Source of the DNA: Helicostylum pulchrum
Taxonomy: Eukaryota > Mucoromycota > Mucoromycetes > Mucorales > Mucoraceae
NCBI GenBank assembly: GCA_025677825.1
Contig: JAIXMO010000003.1
Location: 372,001 to 436,000, forward strand
DNA length: 64,000 nt
Direction: 5' to 3'
Shown in pieces: positions 23,625-35,794 of this stretch. Numbering within the stretch: position 1 is the stretch's first letter; each line of letters opens with the position of its first letter. The position numbers and the translations under genes were made by a program. A model generated the notes under the pieces. The model had not been told where the DNA came from and searched no databases. It was given only the letters and a program-made list of their open reading frames with translations.

Positions 23625-25321
23625 ATTCGTTAGTATTACTTTTAATTAGTTATAGTAATCCCTGTAGACTTGTTTCAAGGCCCACTTTTTGTTGTCAACG
23701 GCTTGAAGGCTCGCCTTTAGACCGTCTTTTTAGTTGTAGCGTTTAATATAAGTTAGAGTAAAAAAAAAATAAAAAATAGAAAGTTTAATAAAAAAGCTGT
23801 TAAAATTTAAAAGTGGTGATTTATCTGAAAAAAAAAAGAGTGGGTATTTATACTAATGAAAGTGTTCAATGACAGATGAGAAAATAAGGGTAGATCCTTG
23901 AGTAACAAAAAAAGGTTTGTTTTGATAACAAATATAACCCTTTTAAGTAATTCTCGGATCCGAGCGTTTTGTATCCGCTGTATTGTTTGTCTGCGAGGCA
24001 AATCTCACGAATAAACAATGATACTTGCAACTACAAATAGCTCACTACTATAGGTGCCTGTATTTTTTTTAGAACAAAATAAAAAAACAGTTTCTATTAT
24101 ATTAAACAAGAACGGTTTTACGCGTTATATAGGGGAATAGCATATGCCAGTAGCAGCGCCTTATATCTTATATTCAAGTCGTTTTTTTATGCACAAATGT
24201 GGACTGTGGAAGTAAAAGCTTACTTTTTATCAAACTCAAGCACACAAAGTCTTTTTTTTAGAAATGAATCCCCCTGTTATATCTCGACCTGTTTTGTGGA
24301 ATCGACGCTGTGTATCACGATACCATATTTTTGGACAGTTGTAAATTTTCCAAGTCGCCAAAGTCATCTTTTTGCGTCAACAAACTCAGCAGATAACCCC
24401 GCATAGCACTTTCAAGGTCTTAAGACCCCTATACCGAGGTCTTCACTTATTCCATTTACCAAATTTGAGTTTGGTATATGTAATTAGGATTTCCCTTTTT
24501 CCCAACCGAAGCTATACTATGATATCAGATGACTTGAACCCTGATGCTGCTGCTGCTGCTGCTGAAAGATTTACTGCTCTACACACGCACATGATTTAGA
24601 ATAACCGATTGAAAAAAGAATTCAAATGCGGTAAAAAGCTTCGTGATTTTCTTTCTTTTTTTACGAAATGGTATTATTATATAAACAGATTTACAGGAAG
24701 GTTGAACAATGCGCGATTATTCAGATATAAACCTTTATTTTTTTTATTATTATTAAATGAGGATTATAGTGTGCCGGTAGCTTTGGCAGACTTCACAAAG
24801 CTCGCTTTATATTTAGATTATAAATAGTGTAACGAAATATGCCAGAAGGTGAGAAAACCTTTTTGGGACCGAGTTCTTATATGAAAAGTTACCGTTTCCG
24901 TTGTATCGGACTAAACCATAAAAAAATATTCATATTTAAGAAATAAAACCTTAAAAAGGATATCTCTTCACTATTATAATACTTTTTTGCTTTCAGTTGG
25001 ATTTCTCTCTTTGTTGATATATAATAAAAAGATGATGCGACATTTAAAAACAAAAACGTATACATGTAATACGTTAAGTCTCTCCTCGGTACGACTTACG
25101 AGAGAGATTGTATACGTTCAATAACAGTTTATATAATCACAACAGAATAAAAATTGTAACTGGTGTAAGGTTACACTATAAATAGTTTATCCGTGAAAAA
25201 CTACTAACTATTTGGTTTTTATAACGTGATTGTGAATCAAAATGAAAAAAGCATCAGGGCCCTTTTTTTATGTGAGAGAATTACCATTACCTATTACCCT
25301 TGATAAAAATCCCGGGCCGTT

Positions 25322-25358
25322 CGGGACAATGTGTCCCGGTTCAGGATAAAATTTATCC
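25322..25358. repeat. Two adjacent inverted repeats
   Basis: CGGGACA (25322-25328) pairs with TGTCCCG (25332-25338), and GGATAAA (25344-25350) pairs with TTTATCC (25352-25358). Both loops are very short (3 and 1 base). The first stem is GC-rich in an otherwise AT-rich spacer. Confidence 0.85.
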
Positions 25359-25592
25359 CAAAAAAAAAAATTCTTCATTGTAGTACTACGTTCAGGGCCA
25401 AAAAAAAATCCGGAATTCGACGCATAAATAATCTTGTATGTGTATATAAAATAGCTATAGTTTTTTATTATTAAAAAAAGTTAATAGCCAAGAGAAGCTC
25501 TATAATGATTATTGTAAGCAATGATTTTTTTTAAAAGGTATTAATTAAAAAGAAAAAAGGCTCTTTGTGTATGTGAGAAATGCTTTCGGAAC

Positions 25593-25632
25593 GGGGGGTG
25601 AAGGATGAAGAGATGGGGGGTGGGTGGGGGGG
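25593..25632 (+). other. Candidate G-quadruplex block
   Basis: Four G-tracts of 6, 6, 3 and 7 bases at 25593-25598, 25615-25620, 25622-25624 and 25626-25632. The last three are separated by single T. It lies about 140 bases beyond the ERG3 stop, on the template side of the ERG3 3' end. Confidence 0.6.
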
Positions 25633-25767
25633 AAAGGAAAAGTTTAATGAAAAATAATAGTCATTATTATTTTTCTTTTTTAAGGGTAGCTCCAGGTTAC
25701 CCGCTATTAAATTGGTAAGGTAAATAATAATAATAAAATAATAATAAATGGGGAGGAAGGAAGGAAC

Positions 25768-26900
25768 TTAGAGTGTTTTAGCCTTTGCAAGACTTCCCTC
25801 GATTTGACTTGCTTCGTGAGCCTGACGAGCCATCACCTTATGATCATCACGGATGGCTTTATCGTATTGTTCCTCATTGGGTTGACGGTGAGAATTACCG
25901 AGAATATCCCATAAAGTGAAATATTGACCGTAGTTATAGTTGAAGTATACGTGGTGGATGAAATGATGAGCGCTAGTGTTGATAATGGTCGAATGAGAAA
26001 TGAATTCACCTATTATATAGAAATCTAATTAGTTTTTCGAAAAAGATATTCAAATAAAAAATCACTTTACCATCGTGGATCATCACGGTCCAGAAATTAA
26101 CGAATACAAACATACCAAGGTACAGGTACTTGTGCATAGGTACCATATAAGCGTAAATGTGATAGGGGAGAGATTGAATGAAGCCGTCACAGGGGTTAAA
26201 AGCATGAGAGGCAAAAGGGGTAGGAATAACCCATTTATGATGAAGCTATTTTTAAAAAATACAATTAGTTTTTTTGGGGATGCTAACGATTATGATTTAA
26301 AAAAAATCAAACTAACCTTGTGAAGGAACTTGTAAACCTTGGGGTGATGCATCCAACGGTGGAACCAATAAATACCACAATCTGTGAAGAATAAGAAACT
26401 AGGTACCGACAGAACCAAGTAAAGCCAATCGTATAAGCTTTTAGGAACACCGCCATATAACATGGATTTACCTAAAACTTCTCCAGTAAATAAAGGAAGT
26501 GTAAGAACTATTTACATAGAAAAAATAGTATAAAATTAGAATTTGACGCTATTATTTTTTTTTTTTCTAAAAAAAAAAAAGACGTACGGGTCATCCAAGG
26601 AATGGCACTAACAGCACATTCGATCTCCATTCTGACTTGGTTCTTTAAGAACTTGGGATGCTTCATGTAATCGTGGTCGAAAACAAGGTAGTACGAAAGA
26701 GTAGCAGTAAGGAGATAAAGAGCCCAACCAAAGATACAGGTGATGGCAAAGACAGAAAGGTGAATACGCCAAAAGTCCTCACGAGGCCAAGAAGAAACAA
26801 TGGCCCCAGTAGCATTAGAGACCACCGTATAAGAGGGCCAAACTTTGGCGTAAAATGTATCGAATACGAATTGATCTGAATAATGCAGAATAGTATCCAT
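25768..26900 (-). CDS. ERG3: C-5 sterol desaturase
   Basis: Four exons (26588-26900, 26317-26507, 26071-26245, 25768-26009) encode 306 residues. The three histidine boxes of the fatty acid hydroxylase superfamily are visible: HRWMHH (about 154-159), HKLHH (167-171, split by intron 2) and HHFIHH (241-246). [18 protein letters not shown] is typical of Erg3. There are four hydrophobic membrane segments, ER-resident. It introduces the C-5 double bond in ergosterol synthesis and is a known azole-response gene in fungi. It is divergent from the MOSC gene with 444 bases between start codons. The start at 26900 gives a short hydrophilic N-terminus before TM1. Confidence 0.95.
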
Positions 26901-27344
26901 TATTACAAATAAAAATAAGAATAAAGAAAACAAAAATATTAAAAAAAAAAATTAGAAATGAATCTATTTAATATTTTTGTGCTAAATTTGATTTAAGTAC
27001 AGCTCTTTACTCGGAAATTTCTGTGTGTCAGTCCGCACTACTAAAATGCATCACACCACATTTTATTAAAACGATATATCTTGTATATGTCACACTTATT
27101 TTTTTTTGTAGACTGTGTGATTATATAAAGATTAGAAGCTAAGCTGTAAACAATTAAGCTATACATTTCTTGTTATCAGATTAAACCTTTTTTTTATATT
27201 GGCGCGGTGTCATGACAACAGATTCGTTGTCATGACATCTCCACCAAAAAAGATAATCTCACTGTGACGACTGATTTAAGGTTTTTCCTTTGGCCCTTTT
27301 TTTCTTTTTTTTTTTCTTTTTTTCTCTCTCAAAGAAAAAAAAAA
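26901..27344. promoter_or_regulatory. Shared divergent promoter ERG3 / MOSC gene
   Basis: 444 bases between two start codons. It contains TATATAAAG-like sequence near 27123-27130 and a long C/T tract at 27294-27330 directly before the MOSC start. A short GC-containing inverted motif (TTGTCATGACA-type) occurs near 27210-27236. No gene is seen. Confidence 0.45.
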
Positions 27345-28471
27345 ATGCCGTCAGTTAGTGTACCTACCGTAGAAAGTATTCGTGTCTACCCTATTAAATC
27401 CTGTCACGGTGTAGAACTTGAAGAGTGCCAAGTAGATAGTTTAGGCATAAAACACGATCGTCGTTTTATGATTGTATATGCTGATAATAATCGTTTTGTA
27501 ACTCAAAGGTGATATACTCTTTTATGCGGAATAAAGAACAATAGAAAAAAAAAAGTAATAACTTTTTTTTTTTACAACTGTTACAGAAAGTTCGCTTCTT
27601 TAGCTCTTATTCAACCTACCTGGAACGAAGAAAAGAACACTTTTACTCTCTCGTCCAATGGACGTCCCTCTGTTACTTTACCTTTACAACAAGATTTCAA
27701 CAAGCTGACTAAGCGAGATGTAATACTTTGGGGATCCAAGTTAATAGCATACGATGTTGGTGATGAAGTAGCAGACTGGCTTACCGAGTTTTTAAAGAAC
27801 CATGGACAACACGATTGTCGAAACAATGATGACGAAGAAGATCCTATTAAAGAAAACGACCCTGTTCGTCCAGTTAGGTTAGTTACTTTGGATGATCCAA
27901 AACAAGGTGTTTATAATAGACCTGCGCATCCCAAGTTAAACGGTGTTCATTGTCCTTTCTCTGACTGGTCACCTATTTCATTTGGATTTACTGCTAGTTT
28001 GGATGAGGTCAATAAGTGTATGTTGGAAACTGGATTTAGTAAAGGAAATCAAATTCCTATGGATCGATTTAGAAATAATATTACAATTTCGGGTACTGTT
28101 GCTTGGGAAGAAGACCAATGGTTGGTAGCAAAGTAAAGTATTTACTTTTAAAAGAGTTGGCGAATTTAAAAATCTAATTAATATGTATTAGAGTTGGGGA
28201 AGTTACAATGTATATTATTAAACCTATTGCGCGTTGTAATGTACCTGGTATTAATCAAGACACTGGAGAAAAAGAAAGTTGGGACGGTAAAGGACCAACG
28301 GATTATTTGAAGACAACGCGTAAGTTTGCTGATCAACCAAATGATGGACACTTTTGCTGTGATGTTGTGCCTTTAACTGCAGGTAAAATTCGAGTTGGAG
28401 ATAAGGTTGAAGTCTTGGAACGTATCCCTGAAGAATATAAGCAAGATACATTACCTGCTACTACTGCATAA
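27345..28471 (+). CDS. MOSC-domain (mARC/YcbX-like) molybdenum cofactor protein
   Basis: Three exons (27345-27508, 27587-28132, 28192-28471) give 329 residues. The beta-barrel N-terminal domain begins VESIRVYPIKSCHGVEL (MOSC_N hallmark) and includes DRRFMIVYADNNRF. The MOSC domain includes RPVRLVTLDD, MDRFRNNITISG (RFR-N motif) and IARC, whose Cys (about 252) is the expected molybdenum ligand. The length and domain order match mitochondrial amidoxime-reducing component (mARC) and YcbX proteins. These reduce N-hydroxylated compounds with cytochrome b5 partners. No obvious mitochondrial presequence or membrane anchor is visible, unlike animal mARC. Confidence 0.92.
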
Positions 28472-29213
28472 ATAATAAATTTTGTTGTTCCGTCGCCTCG
28501 GCCAAACTTGTCAAAAAAAAAAAAAAAAAAAAAAAAAAAAGGTTTTTTTTTGCAAGTGTATTATTATTTGTAAAGCGTAATATATAAAAAAGTGGAAATG
28601 ACAAGAAAAAAAGCGTAGCTTTTTTGTCGCTTATATATATACATTTGCCCAGAAATTCTTATCATAGTAAAGACTTTTTTTTTAAAAGACCGTAGATTAT
28701 AAACAAAAGATATCCTTATCTACTATGCTTACACGTGAGCTTCTTATTACGTTAAGCATTCCTTAAATACAAAACAAAAAATGATAATAATAACCATCAT
28801 ATACTCGGCTATGAGCGATCAAATATATCATTCAATAGAAGCTGAGCTATAAATTTGTATTTGACTTCCATTTGAATAGTATAGGAATATCATCTATTTT
28901 CGATTTATTTTTTTAAAAAAAAGGGTTTTTTTTTTTCGCGATTGCGGCCACAAGCTTACTATCACCTTCAACATTATGTGCAAGAAAGAGAAAAGGCTTC
29001 TTTTTTTTCGGCCGACAAAGGTATCAATGACGACGATTGGTGATGTGCGAGAAAACTAAATGATGACGAAACACCGACCGCCGAATCGCAGATGTCCGAG
29101 CAAATTTTTATCAGATTTTATCCAAAACGAAAAAAGAAAGGTCCCAGGTTTATCAGATTCTTATTTTCTTCAAATATTTTTATTTTACTCCTAAGCTCTT
29201 AGATAATAATTAT
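28472..29213. other. Intergenic, no gene seen
   Basis: Contains a poly(A) run of about 28 at 28513-28540 just past the MOSC stop, a T-then-A mirror tract near 28908-28940, and two TTATCAGAT motifs (about 29108 and 29152) in the MMS19 promoter. Confidence 0.5.
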
Positions 29214-32200
29214 ATGGATATTACACAGTTATTAAAAAACTGGTTTAAATCAGATAAGACAGAAGTAGACCCTTCTCTTTTAGCTTATGTCTTACTTTGT
29301 AAGGAAAGAAAAACTTTTTTATTGTTATGACTTTTTTAACTTTTTTTTTAAAAAAAACTAGATTCGACAAAGAATGTGACAGGAGTAGTTGATATCGTAG
29401 GTCATCTCGTTACCTTTTGGAAAGAAGGCGATCCCACCTGTAGAACGAAATGTAATTATTTTTACGACCTACAATATAAAAAATATATAAAAAACTAAAA
29501 GCAGTATAAAAATTAGGTATTGAACTTTTGGCTCAAGTAGTAACACCGAGTCAGTCAGCTCTTGACTCTTCCACAAGTAAAAAAAAAAAAAAAAAAAATA
29601 CTCTTATTGAAACCAAAGTACTAACGCTTCTTTATAGTCAATGCTATTATTCAGTTTATTGGAGAACGATTAAGCGATCCCGTACTTGTTCCTCGTTGTA
29701 TTGACATTTACTTGGTCCTGATGAATACAGATATTATTTCTAGTACTGATGTCATTCAACTCTGCAATGCGTAAGTTAAATACTCTTTTTTTTTTTTAAA
29801 AAAAAAGACATATTTTTTTTTGACAAGTAATTTTTTTTTGTAGTGTATTTTCTAGTATCAAGGTCAAGAAATTACCGCAACATAGTCGATTCAAGATATT
29901 AACTATTTTAAGCAAAGCATTAGAGAAATATGCCAACGGTAACAAAGAAAAAATAAAAAAAATACACACAATAAAAAAGATCTAACGTTTTCTCTCCCAA
30001 AAGAAATCCAAAGATCCAAACTCAACTTTATTGGTGGTTTTATCAATTGTATGGATAGTGAAAAAGATCCTCGTAATTTACTGGTTGCATTTGAACTTGT
30101 GCGTACCATTATTGACAGGTTCGATATCTCTCGTCATATCGAAGACCTGTTTGAGATTGTCTTTTGTTACTTTCCAATTAGTTTTGCTGCTTCTTCCAAC
30201 GATCCCTTTGGTATCTCCACCGACGATTTAAAAGACAGTCTTCGCAAGTGTTTAGCTTGCACTCCCTATTTCGCCTATTATGCTACACCTCTCTTGATTG
30301 AAAAGTTAATGTCGACTACTGGAAGTGCTAAAAAAGATGCTATGGAAACAATTAGTTTGTGTGCTCCTGCTTACGGTGCTCATGCTATCTTACCTCATGC
30401 CCAGGATCTGTTTGATGCGTTAGTAAGAGAGGTCTATCAGTGTTCAGATGCGAGCATGGTGGATGTGGCGTTACAGACAATTCATAATGTGGTGGCTACG
30501 CTAGGTACAGGTATCAGTATTGCGAATATTCGTGACCCGGTTGAAAAGGCAATTGATTCATTGTTGCAGCAGTGTGTAGCAGAATTAAAAGAACCCGAAT
30601 TGAAAAATGCGAGATCCGCTGCGTATATTCTGAGAGCGGCTGCTTCAGCTTCCGATCCCGCTTGTACGTCCGTTACACATACCGCTTTGCCCGTTATCTA
30701 TCAACAATACAAATCCACCGATCCTTCCATTCGTCAAAAAGCCATTTTGGATATCCTAACTGAACTTTTATTAGCTAGTAAGAAATTATATGGGTCTGTC
30801 GAAGATGTAGGCTACGGTAAAATACAATGTTTTGAAAAAACGATTATAACTTTTTATATATAACTTTCTTTTGTATCTTTTTTTAGATCGTGATTTCCAA
30901 ACACCTTTACTTATGTACAAGCAACAAATCTTGCAAATATTTATACTGTCATTGAACGAAACATCCGATACGATTTTAAAAGAAGCTAGTCTTGGAGGTA
31001 TTCATGAAATGGTGTTAATGAAGCAATTCTTGAAGGGAGAAGAGGTCAATATTGTGATTAATCATTTGACGCGTCAATTAATGTCGGCTGAAAAACAGTT
31101 GAGATATCAAGCCTTAACCACGCTTGGCGTAGTTACCAAATTATACCCTACAGTACTTGGTCAGCTTACTTTTCCCGTCTTGTTGGATGAATTACCATGT
31201 GCCGAAAATGCAATTGCTCTCCCTGATTCCTATAGAGACGCGCTAGATGCGATTGGTGTATTGGCTACGCGTCCCGCTGTATTTAATATCGTCGTACATC
31301 CTCTTTTAAACAAACTAGACTATGCCTGTGGAAAAATTGGTAATAAAAGGAGATGTATATATAAAAAAAAAGGGGGAGAAAAATTTTTAACTTGTTAAAA
31401 AAATTTTAGGTCAGCAAAATATTATGTATGTACATGATATTGCTTCTACACTGCTTCATATATATAAAACTGCTTCTGCAAAAGATGGTGAGGCTCTTGT
31501 AGTAGGTCAAAAAGTGTTGTTACCAAGTATATTATTAAAATGTATTCCTGTTGCTATTGGAGTTCCTAACTCATGGTACCTGGATAACAAGTTAATTGAG
31601 GTATTTGCAATGATTGCCGCTATCACAACAAGATTATCAACACCAAGGTATATATTTTTATATACATACAAAACCCGCGTATAAATATTATTATAAACAA
31701 TAACACTTACTGCATACTTAGTGATCAACAACTCTCTATAAATGATGCAATCAAACTATTTGTGGACAATGATTTTTCAAATGTTCCTTCTTCGTTTGAT
31801 CAACAATATATTGAAAACAATGCACTTGGTATTTTTGAATTAAATAAGGTAAAATTACAGCTGTAAAAAAAAAGAGAGAGATATAATGATAAACTGATTA
31901 TTTATTTTTTTAGACAAATGCACGTATTGATATTACATTATTGTTTACTGCTCTTATTGGCAACTGTTGTAAAGAAGTAAGTTGGTTTTTGTTTAAAAAA
32001 AATAATCTAACTGCATGTGTATAAGTATATATTAACCCGTTTTCTTTGTTGGGAAATAAAAGGTCAAATTATGTGTAGCTGGTTTACCCGCGTTTTTAGT
32101 AAAGTTAATACAAACAGCGACCAAGACAAGTAGTGATACAAGGAGGTTAGCTTTATCTAAAGTCGCAGCTTCAATCATTAACAAATGGGCCAATGGTGAG

Positions 32201-33382
32201 ATTTAAAGAAGTACATGGAAGGAAAAAATAACGCTTTGTACTGATTTAATATTTATTTTAGATGATATTGTGAATTGCGTCAAAACAGTTTCAAATGATT
32301 GTTTATTACCTACAATAGAGAATGTAGGCGATATTAATATTAGAAGATCAACATTTGTTACTTTAGTATGGGTAAGTTTAAATATATACACGTACATAAA
32401 CGTTAAAAAAAAAACCAACTAAAAACTTATTAAAAAATTAGATTGTAAAATCACTTGTTATTAAAGGCCATAGATATGGGTTTGAACTGCTGGACAGTAT
32501 AATCAAGTTGTGTGGTTCCCCTGACTTGGGAAAAGATGCCGCTGAGAGTTTTGTTACATTATTACAACAAGATGACTTAGTATTAAACAAGCCATCACAC
32601 GCGACTGTATCTGTAAAGTATATATATATATATATTTAGTTATTTAGTTCGTTACTGATTTTAAAGTGTTTTTTTATAGATTTTATTTAAGCAAAGAGTA
32701 TTTAATCATTGTTTTAGAAAGTTGATGCAATGTTCCGAATCAGTAAATATTCTTCAACCAGGTAACGTGTTTTTAAAAAAAAAAATCGATTTATATGTGT
32801 AATGCATTGATTAAAAATAAAATGTTTATATATAGAACTTCAAGTGAATTACCTTTTAGCGTTATCACATCTTTTACAAAATATCCCTGCTCAAGTAGCA
32901 ACAAATGAAATATCCAGAGTAAGATTTATATAAAGTTTATGATACAATGAAGCTAATGGGTTTTTTTTTAGTTAATGTTGCCGATCATTGTTGCGCTCTC
33001 GTCACACGACAAGAACTTAATATTATCCATGTTGAATGTTGCACAAGGCATTGTGCCGGATGCGCAAGATACCGTGGTACAGCATCTTGGCTCCTTCATT
33101 CATGCACTTTTACGACTGACAAGATTTCAATCTGCTAATGTCAGAATGATGGCTTTGGATTGTCTTTGCAGTTTGCCTGTCAAGGGGAAAACTGAAACAC
33201 TATCTCCATTTAAACCATCTGTAATTAAAGAACTTTCCGCGGCTTTGGATGATAAAAAGCGTATTGTTCGTAAAAACGCTGTAGACTGTAGAGAGAAATG
33301 GTAACATTTATAGAATATATTTTTTTTTTACCGTTTTCTGGAACTAAATATAAAAAAATTTAGGTACGCGATTGGGAAATAA
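29214..33382 (+). CDS. MMS19: MMS19 cytosolic Fe-S cluster assembly scaffold
   Basis: Seventeen exons (29214-29298, 29362-29451, 29517-29576, 29638-29770, 29844-29938, 30004-30816, 30887-31339, 31410-31647, 31722-31848, 31914-31976, 32063-32195, 32262-32371, 32442-32612, 32680-32761, 32836-32918, 32972-33300, 33364-33382) join in phase to 1027 residues, almost the human length. The conserved N-terminal block is plain: CMDSEKDPRNLL, then FCYFPISF, then DPFGISTDDLKDSLR. The rest is HEAT repeats, ending in DDKKRIVRKNAVDCREKW. MMS19 is the targeting subunit of the cytosolic Fe-S (CIA) complex, delivering clusters to DNA polymerases and helicases such as XPD. The last exon codes for only six residues. 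Several introns hold T/A mirror tracts. Confidence 0.96.
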
Positions 33383-34269
33383 ATAAAATAATAAAATGGT
33401 ATTCCCCCATCACCCAATTATTCAACAAGTTGGTGCTACCAATACATTCATTACTAATTTATGACACTTCTTTTTTTTTCCTTTCCAACACTTTTTATAT
33501 GATGAATCATCAATTCTTTTTTTATATATATCACTAAAAGGGAATTATTAAAAACTTTATGCTACACACTAAAATATATATTACTTTTTCTTCTTCTTCT
33601 TACACAACAACCCCTTTTCTCTCCCCTGCTTCTTTTTTTGTTTCTATTATATTCCAACTAGTTAATAAAGTCCAAAAATAATCCCAAGGGACTTTTATGT
33701 AAAAAAAAAAAGTCGTGATTCTTTTTTATTTTAAATCGCAGTTGAAATACAATTTTTGTTGTTAAAGTAAAAAAGGGAAACAAGTTTTTCCATTCAGATC
33801 AACCTCGGCTAACAATATAAAAATAAATAAGCAGGTAATAATACATATTAAAAAAAAAGCGTAAACAAAGGGACGATTTTCTCTATTTGTATAAAAACAA
33901 ATAATAACGCGCACGCTCTTGTGTCATTTATATCCATTACAACGCGCCTCAAAACACATACGAATATACATCATCTCCTATTGAAATACCCATTTCTGCT
34001 TCAAGGTGGGTATTCTTCCGGAATCTAATATGTTTCCGATTTATCATCCTATTAGCCAGTACGCATCTCATCCGGTTAACTAGCTCTCCACCCCGTAAAA
34101 AGGAGAGGGACCGCGCGGGAGGGGGATGATTTGTTAAGATCACCTTTCTGGAAAAAACACGAACATTGCATCATCATAGGGTTTGAAAAAAAGTTATATA
34201 TAAAGTACGGGTATTTCAAATTTAAATATTTTTTTTTACGTCCCCCTTTTACACATATATATTTACAAA
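33383..34269. other. Intergenic and promoter of secreted protein gene
   Basis: No gene is seen in 33383-34190. There is a small GC-rich purine patch at 34092-34126. A TATATATAAA box at 34195-34204 lies 66 bases before the start of the secreted protein gene. The 64-codon minus frame at 33949-34143 has no recognisable content. Confidence 0.5.
34195..34204 (+). promoter_or_regulatory. TATA box of secreted protein gene
   Basis: TATATATAAA placed 66 bases before the ATG at 34270, a normal distance for a fungal TATA-driven gene with a short leader. Confidence 0.5.
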
Positions 34270-35182
34270 ATGCTTTTCTTTCTGATTTTATCAACATTAC
34301 TTGCTTCTAGTTGGATGATAAGCAGCGATGCATTACCTATACAAAACCAGATGCAAACTACATTTTTTCAAGACCAAACTAAATTATATGATATCAATCA
34401 AGAAGACGAATGGTTCATGTCTCAAGAATACGATATTTTCGCTAGCGTTACTGATTATTATGAAAAAATTATCGATTCCACATTTAATTCGGAAACTGAG
34501 GATTTGTTATTAAACTTGATCCATCTTCCAAAAGAGTGCAAGAATAGAGTATTAAACGCACAAGCTCGATTATTAAATTTGGAGCCACTTTCAGGTAAAA
34601 AAACACATTTTGCATAAAGATCTTGTATTTAACTCCCTAGATTTTTATATAGAAAAGCAGCTTTTAAAGATGCCAGCTATTATTGGTAAGCATGTACAGG
34701 CCATGAACTCTAAAGTGTACCTGGCGGTTGAAAATATCATTACCCTGCACTGGCATACCATTTGGAACCCTAGATTGTTAACGCACGGAGCCGAACAAGA
34801 AGAACTGATTATGTCCTTTTTATCATCATTTAACGGTATTGTCGCAAAGAAAATCATCGAGGAAATTGATAATTATGAAATGCTGGAAATGATCAAGATG
34901 GATTTATTAAATACATCTCTATTAAACCAAACACCTACTACAGCTGGAAATAATATGGATGTCGTGTTTTCAACATTTAATTGGATTAGGAAGTATACAT
35001 TGGATCTGTTTAGAACACCCGTCGTTCAATATACCTCATCTGATTTGGAAGTCGATTTTTTAAGAGGTCATTTATCAGAACTGCGAACTAATTTGTTAAT
35101 GGAACTTCATGTTCAGTTTATGGATTTCTTCGTTACAATTCAGTCAGACATTTTAGAGCAATTGTCGGCTTACTACGATTAG
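34270..35182 (+). CDS. Secreted alpha-helical protein, function unknown
   Basis: Two exons (34270-34594, 34641-35182) encode 288 residues. The first 22 residues are a classic signal peptide (MLFFLILSTLLASSW, then a small-residue region SSDA). The mature part is almost entirely predicted helix, acidic, with aromatic residues (EDEWFMSQEYDIFASVTDYYEK; FNWIRKYTLDLF), a single Cys near residue 95 and no Cys-rich or repeat region. I recognise no domain. No membrane anchor is visible, so it is probably extracellular or vacuolar. It carries its own TATA box and a short leader. A perfect small hairpin lies 78 bases after the stop. Confidence 0.85.
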
Positions 35183-35794
35183 TTTCGTATCCCCTTTCCC
35201 CCCTTATCCCTCCCTCTTTTTTTTTTTACGCACATCATCATCTTTTTACACACTTACAACCTCTTTTTTTAAAAAAGAGGCTTACTATCTTCTTAATTAA
35301 TTTGAGTATATTTTTTCATTACATAAATAAATAAAAAACTGTACATATTATCCAAAAAAAAAAAAAAACCATGACACCTTTTTAATTTATAAGGATTTGT
35401 ATATTAGGAAAATCTGTGATATTATATGTTAAGAATTGCTTGATGAAAAAATCTTGACAAGGATTAGACTTTAATGCCACAGCGTTTTTTAAAACTTTCT
35501 TGCGTGAACAACAAGTGTACGTAAAAATGATAAAATAGATCACATGAAGAAGTGACCATCCATTTTATCAGCCCAACTCGTATTTATTCCATCTTTTTTT
35601 TTTAGAATATAGATAAATAACTTTTCTTTTCCTTTTCGCTTACAATGTACAACACCACCAGTAAATTTTTTTTATATGTGCACTTTTTAAAGGAATTTAT
35701 ATTTATTTTTCTCATTTCTTTAGTATCTCTATCTTCATACAAGAGAATAGGACTCTTCCTCAAGCAACCGCTGGGCATAAGCTAGCCCAAGACC
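35183..35794. other. Intergenic, with 3' hairpin
   Basis: No gene is seen. A 21-base palindrome at 35260-35280 (CCTCTTTTTT / AAAAAAGAGG) follows the secreted protein gene. Confidence 0.5.

Larger units (their letters stand above)
23625..25767. other. 2.1-kb intergenic, transposon debris and structured DNA
   Basis: No gene is seen. The first 130 bases upstream of the KDZ relic are more GC-rich and may be element leader. Short frames at 24197-24827 lack any recognisable content. Two adjacent small hairpins lie at 25322-25358 and a G-rich block at 25593-25632 (listed separately). Confidence 0.5.

Noticed and set aside
28513..28540. Poly(A) run after the MOSC gene as a retrogene tail
   Set aside because: The gene has introns and no flanking duplication was seen; A-runs of this length are common in the window.
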